DNA from: Streptomyces beijiangensis
GTDB taxonomy: Bacteria; Actinomycetota; Actinomycetes; Streptomycetales; Streptomycetaceae
Direction of reading: 5' to 3'
NCBI RefSeq assembly: GCF_017315755.1
Contig: NZ_JAFLRJ010000094.1
Span: forward strand, 1-64,000
Length of the DNA: 64,000 bases
The translations under genes and the position numbers were made by a program. Positions 55,330-62,992 of the stretch are shown here, one piece after another (the stretch's first letter is position 1; each line of letters opens with the position of its first letter). The notes below the pieces were generated by a model that searched no databases, was not told the origin of the DNA, and saw only the letters and a list, made by a program, of their open reading frames with translations.

Positions 55330-57926
55330 CACGCGGCCTTCGGGGAGATGCGGATCGCGGACTTGTCCGTGAGGACGGACGCGTTGAAGGAGTACTGGAG
55401 GGCGTCGGTGCCGGCCTGGTTCTCGATGCCGATGGTGGCCGAGGAGCCCTTCTGCAGGGCGCTGGTGCCGATGCCCTGGTACTGAAGGGTGATGGCGCCG
55501 GTCGCCTCGTCGAAGACGGCCTCGAAGGTGAGGCGCACCGAGGTGTCTGAGACGAGCGCGGCGTTGTTCCAGACGATCGCGAACTTGCGGGCGCCGGTGG
55601 TACCGGTGGTGGTCGTCTGGACGGTCGACTTCTTGTCGATCGTCAGGTCGTCCCAGAACGCGGCCACGACGCCGTTGGGCTGCGCGGCGGCGGGAAGCGC
55701 GGTGTTGGCGTAGTCGCCAAGTCGCGGTGACAGGAAGTTCACCAGGCCGTTGGTGGTGATGTTGGCGCTGGTGTACGAGACTCCGTAGTACTTCACGGCG
55801 AACGGCAGGGCGACGGCCTTGGCGTTCTCGTCACCGCTCAGCGCGACCTTGGTCTGGCCGGCGATCCAGCTGTAGGTGCCCGGGGTGCAGGAGTAGGTAC
55901 CGGCGGCGTCGGTGCGCGCCGGCAGCGAGGCCTTGACCGTCTTGTTGCCGTCGACGGTCACCGCACCGGTCCAGATGCCGTTGCACAGCACGGGGGCGGC
56001 AGGCGTGGCGGTCAGGTGGTAGGAGCCCTCGGCGACGGCCGGGAAGGTGTACGTACCGTCGGCGCCGGTGGTGACGGAGGCGACCGGAGCGTCACTGAAG
56101 GACATCGTGGCGCCCTTCAGCGGCTTGCCCGTGACGTCGAGGACCGTGCCGGAGACGGTGTGGTGCGCGACCGCGGTCAGCGGCAGGTCGAGGGTCTCGG
56201 TCTGGCCGGAGGCGATGGTGACCGTGTCGGTGCGGGTGGCGAAGCCGTAGCCGCCGGTGGTGATCGTGTACGTACCGGCGGACAGGTGGATCTGGTACGC
56301 GCCGGTGGTGGCGTCGGTGGTGACCGAGCGCTTGGTGTCGCCGTTCTGCACGGTCACCGTGACGGAAGCGGCCTTGCCGGTCGCCTGGTCGGTCGCGGTG
56401 CCGGAGAGGGTGCCGGCCGTGTGCGGGGCGGCGTCGACGGAGGCGAGGATGTTGAGCTTTCCGTTGCCCCAGACGTTGTTCATGGCGGCGGTGCCGCCGC
56501 AGTGGGTGTCGTCGACGTCCGTGGCGCCCTCGTTGAGGAGCGTCCGGGTCTCGTCGATCTTCCCGATCAGGGACGGGGCCGCGGACCACAGGAGCGCGAC
56601 GGCGCCCGCGACGTGCGGGGTGGCCATCGACGTACCGGACTCGGTGTTGTACGAGGAACCCGGCCACGTGGACTGGACGTTGTAGCCCGGTGCCGAGATG
56701 TTGGGCTTCGCGGAGCCGTCGACCGGAGAGGGGCCGAAGCCGGAGAACGAGGCGATCTTGCCGTTCACGTCGTAGGCGCCGACACCGTAGGTCTCCGCCT
56801 GCGCGCCCGGCGGGTGGGTCGTCGAGCAGGTCGTGCCGTCACCGTCGTTGCCGGCCGCGAACGCCTCGAAGATGCCCGCGGAGTTCCAGGAGTTGACGAT
56901 GTCCGTGTAGAAGGTGCCGTCGCCGCCCCAGGAGTTGTTGACGATGTTCGGGGCGAGGTCCGGGCGCGGGTTCTGCCCGTTGTGGTCGGTCGGCGCGAGG
57001 ATCCACTGACCGGCGGCGAGCAGATCCTCGTCGGGGCACTCGCCCTTCGTACCCCCGCAGGCCTTGGCGGCCATCCACTTCGCGTTCGGCGCGACACCGA
57101 TGCCGTGCGCGCCGACCATCGTGCCCATGGTGTGGGTACCGTGGCCGTTGTCGTCGCACGGCGTGCTGCTGGTGGCGCAGATGCCCATCGTGTCGTAGAA
57201 GTTGTAGTCGTTGGTGAAGGTGCCGTCGCCGTTGTTGCCGCGGTACTGCTTCACCAGGTCCGGGTGGTCGTACTGCACGCCCGAGTCGACGCTGGCGATG
57301 ACGATGCCCTCGCCGCGGTCCTCGTACTTGTCCCAGACCTGGTCGGCCTTGATGTCGGAGACGCCCCACTCGGGGGTCTCGTCGCCGTCGGCGGACGAGT
57401 CGGTGCCCGCCGACGCGGTGCGCGTCTTGGTGACCTTGGCGCCGGACGTCTCGGTGGCGTCGAGCTTGAACGTCTGGCTCTTGACGATCGACGCCACGTC
57501 CGAGCGCCGCGCGAGCTCGTCGACGAGAGCCTTGTCGCCGGTGACCTGGACCGTGTTGGCGATCCAGTAGTCCTGGTGACCGACCTTCTCCTTGTCGAGG
57601 AAGGCGGTGAGCGACTTCTGGCTGTCCCCGGCAGTGGTCTTCAGCGCCTTGTAGGCGGTGGTGGCCGCCTTGGCGTGCGTCTTCTGCTTCTTGGCGGCGG
57701 ACAGGTCCGCCTGCTTCTTCAGTACGACGAAGAAGGTCGACTCCTCGCCGTTCCCGACCGCATCACGCAGCGCGGAGTCGACCTTGGCGGTCGTGGTCGG
57801 AGACGGGGTGGTGCCGGCGCCGGTGGCGGCTATCGCGGACGGCGCCGTACCGAGCACGGCAAGGGCCGTGAACGCGGCTGCCGCCCATGCGGCACCGCGG
57901 CGCCTGGGGCTTCTGGACTGATACAT
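55329..57926 (-). CDS. S8 family serine peptidase (subtilase) with a C-terminal carbohydrate/protein-binding region
   Basis: An 865-residue secreted protease. After the signal peptide (RRRGAAWAAAAFTALAVLGT) comes an I9-type propeptide. The catalytic domain has Asp in VIASVDSGVQYDHPDL, His in DNGHGTHTMGTMVG, and Ser in SGTSMATPHVAGAVALLWSA. It is followed by carboxypeptidase-regulatory-like repeats (GKPLKGATMSFSDAPVASVT). The C-terminal region is beta-rich. The start at 57926 has GGAGCTCC upstream; an extension to 57998 lacks coding support. It is the first gene of a two-gene unit with the propeller protein. Confidence 0.93.
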   Translation of the reverse strand: MYQSRSPRRRGAAWAAAAFTALAVLGTAPSAIAATGAGTTPSPTTTAKVDSALRDAVGNGEESTFFVVLKKQADLSAAKKQKTHAKAATTAYKALKTTAGDSQKSLTAFLDKEKVGHQDYWIANTVQVTGDKALVDELARRSDVASIVKSQTFKLDATETSGAKVTKTRTASAGTDSSADGDETPEWGVSDIKADQVWDKYEDRGEGIVIASVDSGVQYDHPDLVKQYRGNNGDGTFTNDYNFYDTMGICATSSTPCDDNGHGTHTMGTMVGAHGIGVAPNAKWMAAKACGGTKGECPDEDLLAAGQWILAPTDHNGQNPRPDLAPNIVNNSWGGDGTFYTDIVNSWNSAGIFEAFAAGNDGDGTTCSTTHPPGAQAETYGVGAYDVNGKIASFSGFGPSPVDGSAKPNISAPGYNVQSTWPGSSYNTESGTSMATPHVAGAVALLWSAAPSLIGKIDETRTLLNEGATDVDDTHCGGTAAMNNVWGNGKLNILASVDAAPHTAGTLSGTATDQATGKAASVTVTVQNGDTKRSVTTDATTGAYQIHLSAGTYTITTGGYGFATRTDTVTIASGQTETLDLPLTAVAHHTVSGTVLDVTGKPLKGATMSFSDAPVASVTTGADGTYTFPAVAEGSYHLTATPAAPVLCNGIWTGAVTVDGNKTVKASLPARTDAAGTYSCTPGTYSWIAGQTKVALSGDENAKAVALPFAVKYYGVSYTSANITTNGLVNFLSPRLGDYANTALPAAAQPNGVVAAFWDDLTIDKKSTVQTTTTGTTGARKFAIVWNNAALVSDTSVRLTFEAVFDEATGAITLQYQGIGTSALQKGSSATIGIENQAGTDALQYSFNASVLTDKSAIRISPKAA

Positions 57927-58136
57927 GAAGGGGAGCTCCTCCGGGGTCAGGTGCACGACAGCCAGGCCGGACCTCCGGAGTGCGGGGGACAACCGCAAGC
58001 GCGGCCAGGTTGGTGCGGAAGGTACGAGGAGCCCGTTACTGAGTCATTACTGGCCACATCAGCGCCTCTGGCCGGACATGGCTGATGCCCGGCCCCAAAG
58101 GCCACGAGCCGTGCCCAACCACCCAGGGAATCCCAC

Positions 58137-58413
58137 ATGTTGCGACACAACGCCTGGCGCGTCACTCTGGTCGGCGCCGCCATGACCGCCTTGGCCGCAT
58201 TCGGTACGGGTGCGGCACGTCTGCATGACCACGAACGACCCCACCGAGCCGACCGTGTGGATCCCCGAAGGGGAGTCGTACACCTACGACACGACGATGA
58301 CGTACTGCGTCACCGGGGACTTGATCTTCACTCTGTCTCCGGGGGAGTCCATCGAAACGACGCACACGGTGACCGGACCGGGTGCGTCGCCCGAAGGCAA
58401 GTGCCTCTCGTGA
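58137..58413 (+). pseudogene. Small secreted protein split by a +1 frameshift
   Basis: From ATG 58137 the frame encodes a good signal peptide (RVTLVGAAMTALAAFGTGAA) and then becomes non-coding-like. In the next frame, from about 58222, a plausible mature domain appears: TEPTVWIPEGESYTYDTTMT, followed by a cysteine and ending GPGASPEGKCLS at 58413. Joining the two frames by one base gives a small exported protein with three cysteines. AGGGAA lies upstream of the ATG. The break lies near 58200-58222. It may be a real mutation or a sequencing error. Confidence 0.5.
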
Positions 58414-58449
58414 CCGAGAGCGTGCGACCCGTCAGGGCGTGACATGACT

Positions 58450-58478
58450 GATGCCCGGCGCCAAGGGCGCCGGGCATC
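58450..58478. terminator. Hairpin terminator between convergent genes
   Basis: GATGCCCGGCGCC and GGCGCCGGGCATC are perfect complements with a three-base loop. A degraded copy of the same sequence lies upstream of the small secreted gene at about 58078-58110, so the pair flanks it. Confidence 0.8.
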
Positions 58479-58502
58479 AGGGGTGAAGAAGGGGCGCGAC
58501 CG

Positions 58503-58745
58503 CTACCGCGGGGGCGGCGGGTCCTGGTAGTACCGCTGGTCGTACGGCTGCTGCGGCTGCTGCGCACGCTCGACGCGCCGCCGCCTGGTGTACGTGAGCA
58601 CGAGTCCCAGCACGAGCCCGGCCGCCCCGCCGATCATCAGGATCGTGCCGAGGATGCTGAGATTGATCCAGGTCGGCTCCCAGGTGATGGCGTACCTCAG
58701 GATGGCGCCGATGATCATCAGTGCGAGTCCGCCCGCTGCGGTCAT
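58503..58745 (-). CDS. Small membrane protein, DUF6458-like
   Basis: An 80-residue protein with two hydrophobic helices, MTAAGGLALMIIGAILRYAI and LSILGTILMIGGAAGLVLGL, and a short polar tail rich in Arg, Gln, Tyr and Pro. GAGGAGG lies before the ATG at 58745. The sequence resembles the actinobacterial family annotated DUF6458, whose function is unknown. Its open frame extends upstream without coding support. Confidence 0.7.
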   Translation of the reverse strand: MTAAGGLALMIIGAILRYAITWEPTWINLSILGTILMIGGAAGLVLGLVLTYTRRRRVERAQQPQQPYDQRYYQDPPPPR

Positions 58746-58873
58746 GGGGTCGTGCCTCCTCAGGCGGCGAGAGCGTTCCGGTGCCGTGTCTCCGGACCAG
58801 CGTGCGGCCGCGTACCCCTGCTGTCCTGGTGAGCGGCCCCGCACTGGGCCGAACGGACGCGCCGGCGCCTCTG

Positions 58874-59824
58874 TTACGCGGCCACAGCCACCGGCAGCGA
58901 GAACTTCTGCGCCGGGACCCCCGGGAGGGCCCTGCGGGCCAGGCCGGCGAGGGTGCCGCCGGGGCCGATGTCGAGGAAGGCGGTGCAGTCGAGCTCCTCG
59001 TGGAGGGTCGTCAGCGACTCCACCCAGCGCACCCGGCTGACCAGCTGGCGGGTGCTCAGCTCCTGCCACTGGCTGCCGCCGTAGTGGGCGCGGGCGTCGA
59101 CGTTCGCGACCACGGGCAGCACACCGGCCTGGAAGTGGGTCAGCTTCAGGGCCCGGCGCAGAGGCGCGCCCGCCGGCTCCATGTAGGGGCTGTGGCAGGC
59201 GGCCGAGACGGGCAGCACGCTGTAGCGCAGTCCGACCACGGCGGCGCGCTCGGCGGCCGCGTCGATGGCCGTACGGCTGCCCGCGATGACCGTCTGCTGG
59301 GGGCTGTTGTGGTTGGCCACCCAGAGGTCGGCGCCCTCCTCCCGGAAGGAGTCGACCAGGCCGGTGACCTCGTCGATGTCACCGCCCATCACCGCGGCCA
59401 TCGCCCCGGGCCGCTGCCGGGCGGCCTCGGCCATGGCCCGGCCCCGCTCCCCCACCAGCCAGGCGCCGTCTGCCACCGAGAGCACACCGGCCGCGACCAG
59501 CGCCGTGTACTCGCCGAGGCTGTGCCCGGCGACCGCCACCACCCGGGCGTCCGATTCCCGCGCGCGGAACTCCGACCAGGCGAGCAGCGACGCCGTGAAT
59601 ACCGAGATCTGCGCGTGGTCGGTACGCGACAGGGTCTCCTGGTCCGCGTCGAGCAGCAGCTCGGCGACATCGAAGCCCGAGGACCGCGAAACGGTCTCGA
59701 CGAGCTCCCAGGACTCGGTGGTACGCCAGGGCTCGCCCGTCCCTGCCCGCTGGACTCCCTGGCCGGGAAAGAGAACGGCGTGTCGGGGCGTGGTCGCGGA
59801 CGGATCGTGAAGATGCGTGGTCAT
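58874..59824 (-). CDS. Malonyl-CoA:ACP malonyltransferase
   Basis: A 316-residue acyltransferase of the FabD fold. The catalytic serine lies in VAGHSLGEYTALVAAGVLS near residue 100, the start has HAVLFPGQGVQ, and SAACHSPYMEPAG near residue 208 carries the active-site histidine. It would load malonyl units onto an acyl carrier protein. The divergent neighbour is an acyl-CoA carboxylase that makes malonyl-CoA, and AfsA- and KAS III-like genes follow, so it is probably part of a polyketide or related biosynthetic locus rather than the housekeeping copy. Confidence 0.88.
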   Translation of the reverse strand: MTTHLHDPSATTPRHAVLFPGQGVQRAGTGEPWRTTESWELVETVSRSSGFDVAELLLDADQETLSRTDHAQISVFTASLLAWSEFRARESDARVVAVAGHSLGEYTALVAAGVLSVADGAWLVGERGRAMAEAARQRPGAMAAVMGGDIDEVTGLVDSFREEGADLWVANHNSPQQTVIAGSRTAIDAAAERAAVVGLRYSVLPVSAACHSPYMEPAGAPLRRALKLTHFQAGVLPVVANVDARAHYGGSQWQELSTRQLVSRVRWVESLTTLHEELDCTAFLDIGPGGTLAGLARRALPGVPAQKFSLPVAVAA

Positions 59825-59875
59825 GGTCTTCCCTTCCGGAAGTGCGGCGGTCGGGAAGGATCATCCGTGCTCTCC

Positions 59876-59919
59876 ACTCAAGCCGTGCAAAAGGAATCCG
59901 GCTTTTCCTCGCCTTGAGT
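59876..59919. promoter_or_regulatory. Nested palindrome in the divergent promoter region
   Basis: ACTCAAG at 59876-59882 and CTTGAGT at 59913-59919 form the outer arms, and AAAAG/CTTTT at 59889-59906 the inner arms, of a nearly symmetric element centred between the malonyltransferase and carboxylase starts. It is a good candidate operator for a cluster regulator, but no known regulator consensus was matched. Confidence 0.45.
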
Positions 59920-59995
59920 CGGGCATTGTCGGCCGCCCTCCATTCTCTTCCTCGGGTGGCGCCATTCGGGTGCCGGTCTGATGGGAGGACAAGGC

Positions 59996-61642
59996 ATGAC
60001 CACCATGGTCGAGAAACCCGTCGAGGAATCAGTCGCGGAATCAGTCGCGGAAATACCGGTCGGATTCGGTGAATCGGAGCCGGAAAGGCCCGACAGCGTG
60101 CATGCCCGGGTGGAGCAACTGCGCCGGCTGCGGGCCGAGGTCCACGCGGGCCCCGGGGTCAGGGCGACCCAGGCGCAGCACGACCGGGGCAAGCTCACGG
60201 CACGCAAACGTATCGAACTCCTCCTGGACGAGGGCTCCTTCACCGAGCTGGAGGGGCTGCGCAGGCACCGGGCCACCGGCTTCGGGCTGGAGAACCGCAG
60301 GCCGCACACGGATGGCGTGATCACGGGCTGGGGGACGGTCGAAGGACGGCAGGTCTTCGTCTACGCCCATGACTTCCGCATCTTCGGCGGTGCGCTCGGC
60401 GAGTCCCACGCAGCGAAGATCCACAAGCTGATGGACCTGGCCGAGTCGTCAGGATCCCCGCTGGTCAGCCTCTGCGACGGCGCGGGCGCCCGTATCCAGG
60501 AGGGCGTCACCGCGCTCGCCGGGTACGGCGGCATCTTCAGCCGCAACGCCCTCTCCTCGGGCGTGATCCCGCAGATCAGCGTGATCCTCGGACCGTGCGC
60601 GGGAGGCGCCGCCTACTCGCCGGCGCTGACCGACTTCACGTTCATGGTGCGGGGCGTGGCACAGATGTTCATCACGGGCCCCGACGTCGTACAGGCGGTC
60701 ACCGGGGAGCGCGTGAGCATGGACGAGCTGGGCGGCGCCGATGTGCACGCGTCCGTGTCGGGGGTCTCGGCCTTCGCGTACGACGACGAGGTGTCCTGCC
60801 TGGAGGACGTCCGCTATCTGCTGTCGTTCCTGCCCTCCAACAACCGCCAGGCGCCGCCCGCCGTGGCCGGTGACGACCCGGCGGACCGGCGTACCGACAA
60901 GCTCATGGACCTGGTCCCCGCCGACCCCTCGCAGGGCTACGACGTCCGGGCCGTGATCGAGGAGATCGTCGACGACGGCGAGTCCTTCGAGATCCAGCCC
61001 GACTGGGCGCACAACGTGGTGTGCGCCCTGACCCGGATCGACGGGCAGGTCGTCGGCATCGTCGCCAACCAGCCCCTGGCCTGCGCCGGTGTCCTCGACA
61101 TCAGGGCCAGCGAGAAGGCCGCCCGGTTCGTGTCGCTGTGCGACGCCTACAACATCCCGCTGGTGACCATGCTCGATGTGCCCGGCTTTCTGCCGGGCGT
61201 CGAGCAGGAGCACAACGGCATCATCCGGCACGGGGCGAAGCTGCTGTACGCGTACTGCAACGCCACCGTCCCGCGTATCCAGCTGATCATGCGCAAGGCG
61301 TACGGCGGCGCGTACATCGTGATGGATTCGCGCTCCGTGGGGGCCGATCTCTCCTTCGCCTGGCCCACCAACGAGGTGGCGGTGATGGGCGCGGAGGGCG
61401 CGGCCAACGTCATCTTCCGCCGGCAGATCGCTGCCGCGGACGACCCCGCGGCCATGCGCCGACAGATGGTCGAGGAGTACAAGTCCGAGCTGATGCACCC
61501 GTATTACGCGGCCGAACGCGGTCTCGTCGACGACGTCATCGAACCGGGCGAGACCCGGGCCGTGCTCGCCCGCTCGCTGGCCATGCTGCGCACCAAGCAC
61601 CGCGCGCTGCCGCAGCGCAAGCACGGGATCACCCCGCTGTGA
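59996..61642 (+). CDS. Acyl-CoA carboxylase beta (carboxyltransferase) subunit
   Basis: The 548-residue protein transfers a carboxyl group from biotin to acetyl- or propionyl-CoA. The two carboxyltransferase halves are visible: a first with SLCDGAGARIQEGVTALAGY and GPCAGGAAYSPALTDF, and a second with LDVPGFLPGVEQEHNGIIRH, KAYGGAYIVMDSRS and AWPTNEVAVMGAEGA. The ATG at 59996 is preceded by GGGAGGACAAGG. The first 40 residues include a tandem repeat (ESVAESVAE). It is coupled to the epsilon gene. A separate biotinylated alpha subunit must come from elsewhere. Confidence 0.94.
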   Translation: MTTMVEKPVEESVAESVAEIPVGFGESEPERPDSVHARVEQLRRLRAEVHAGPGVRATQAQHDRGKLTARKRIELLLDEGSFTELEGLRRHRATGFGLENRRPHTDGVITGWGTVEGRQVFVYAHDFRIFGGALGESHAAKIHKLMDLAESSGSPLVSLCDGAGARIQEGVTALAGYGGIFSRNALSSGVIPQISVILGPCAGGAAYSPALTDFTFMVRGVAQMFITGPDVVQAVTGERVSMDELGGADVHASVSGVSAFAYDDEVSCLEDVRYLLSFLPSNNRQAPPAVAGDDPADRRTDKLMDLVPADPSQGYDVRAVIEEIVDDGESFEIQPDWAHNVVCALTRIDGQVVGIVANQPLACAGVLDIRASEKAARFVSLCDAYNIPLVTMLDVPGFLPGVEQEHNGIIRHGAKLLYAYCNATVPRIQLIMRKAYGGAYIVMDSRSVGADLSFAWPTNEVAVMGAEGAANVIFRRQIAAADDPAAMRRQMVEEYKSELMHPYYAAERGLVDDVIEPGETRAVLARSLAMLRTKHRALPQRKHGITPL

Positions 61643-61848
61643 GCGCCGTGACGGGCTCGGACGTCCTGCGGGAGGCCTCCTTCCGTGTGGTGCGCGGCGA
61701 CCCGACCCCCGATGAACTCGCCGCGCTCGTGGCGGTCCTGACGCTCACGCTGCGCCCCTGCGACGAACCGGTCTGCGTGGCGCCCGCCCGTGCCGAGTGG
61801 GACCGGCCTGCCGACACCTACCGCTCCCCCCTGGCCTGGGCGGCTTGA
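61639..61848 (+). CDS. Acyl-CoA carboxylase epsilon subunit
   Basis: A 69-residue protein beginning from a GTG that overlaps the beta-subunit stop (GTGA). It has the typical epsilon core SFRVVRGDPTPDELAALVAV, matching the small stabilising subunit of actinobacterial acyl-CoA carboxylases. It ends with RPADTYRSPLAWAA. The gene is found only with a carboxylase beta gene, which supports the assignment. Confidence 0.9.
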   Translation: MSAVTGSDVLREASFRVVRGDPTPDELAALVAVLTLTLRPCDEPVCVAPARAEWDRPADTYRSPLAWAA

Positions 61849-61936
61849 GTACGGACCGACGCCCTTGAGGCCGCCTTTAGTGAACGCTTTGCCACCCCCC
61901 GCGAGAATGTAACCAAGCGAGAGAAGAGAAAAGGAA

Positions 61937-62992
61937 ATGACGACGAATACCGAGGAAAAGAAGACCTGCCTGCCGGGCGCCGCGAATCTCGAATTCATGC
62001 GCACCGTGGACCGTTCACTTCTCCACCGCTGGGCGCTCTCCGAGGTATTCCTGACGGACAGCCGGCAGACCGGCGAGAACGACTATCTCGCCGCCGCCCA
62101 GCTCCCCCCGTCCCACGCGTACTACACCGAGACCACCTCACGGCTGAACGCCCCCGACCCGATGCTGCTCCTGGAGTGCTGCCGGCAGGCCGAGACGTAC
62201 GGCGGCCATGAGTTCGCCGGAGTCTCGCGCAAGAGCAAGTTCCTGCTGCGGTCCTGGAAGATGGAGCTGCCGGGACTGCTCACACTGCCGGAGGAGGAGA
62301 CCCCGGGCGAGCTGCGCATCTCGGTGCGCACCAGCAACCGGCGCGGCACCCCTGGCGATGTACGGCGCCTGCGGTTCGGCATCGACATGAAGCTGGCCAA
62401 GCGCTGCCTCGGCTTCGTCACGATGGACGTCGGCTACATCCCGGCCGAGGTGTACGACGCGGTGCGCATCCAGGGCCGCGGCAGGCCCCTGGTCCCCTTC
62501 AAGGACATCCCCCGCGAGAACGCCCACGTCGCCCCGCACCTGGTGGGCCGCAGCTCCCCGTCGAACGTGGTGCTCGCCTCCGCCACCGTCGACACCGACA
62601 ACGCGTACGCCACCGTGCGGATCCCCCTCGACAACCGCAGCATGTTCGACCACGGCCAGGACCACGTCCCCGGCATGGTCCTCATGGAGGCCGCCCGCCA
62701 GATCTGCCTGCTCGGCGTCTCGGACCTGTGGGGCGCGTCGGTCAGCCGCACCACGGTCGCCGGATTCGAGTTCGACTTCATGCGGTACGCCGAGCTCGAC
62801 GCCCCGACCACCGTGCACATCCGCAAGACCGAGCCGTACGCGCACGAGGACAACCTCAGCCTGATGCTGCCCGAACTGCGCACCTTCTACATCGAGTTCG
62901 AGCAGGACGGCGATGTCATCGCCGCGGGTCAGATGCACACCACGACGTCCGCCACGGTCAACGTGCTGCCCGAGGGCGAGGAGTGCCTGTGA
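61937..62992 (+). CDS. AfsA-type hotdog protein (gamma-butyrolactone or butenolide synthesis family)
   Basis: A 351-residue protein with two AfsA hotdog repeats. The second shows SSPSNVVLASATVDTDNAYA and DHGQDHVPGMVLMEAARQIC, which are family signatures; the first has LECCRQAETYGGHEFAG. AfsA/ScbA proteins couple a beta-ketoacyl chain to dihydroxyacetone phosphate to start gamma-butyrolactone signals. A more divergent member could serve in secondary-metabolite synthesis. It follows the carboxylase genes by 88 bases and overlaps the next gene (GTGA), so it may act with that KAS III-like enzyme. Confidence 0.85.
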   Translation: MTTNTEEKKTCLPGAANLEFMRTVDRSLLHRWALSEVFLTDSRQTGENDYLAAAQLPPSHAYYTETTSRLNAPDPMLLLECCRQAETYGGHEFAGVSRKSKFLLRSWKMELPGLLTLPEEETPGELRISVRTSNRRGTPGDVRRLRFGIDMKLAKRCLGFVTMDVGYIPAEVYDAVRIQGRGRPLVPFKDIPRENAHVAPHLVGRSSPSNVVLASATVDTDNAYATVRIPLDNRSMFDHGQDHVPGMVLMEAARQICLLGVSDLWGASVSRTTVAGFEFDFMRYAELDAPTTVHIRKTEPYAHEDNLSLMLPELRTFYIEFEQDGDVIAAGQMHTTTSATVNVLPEGEECL

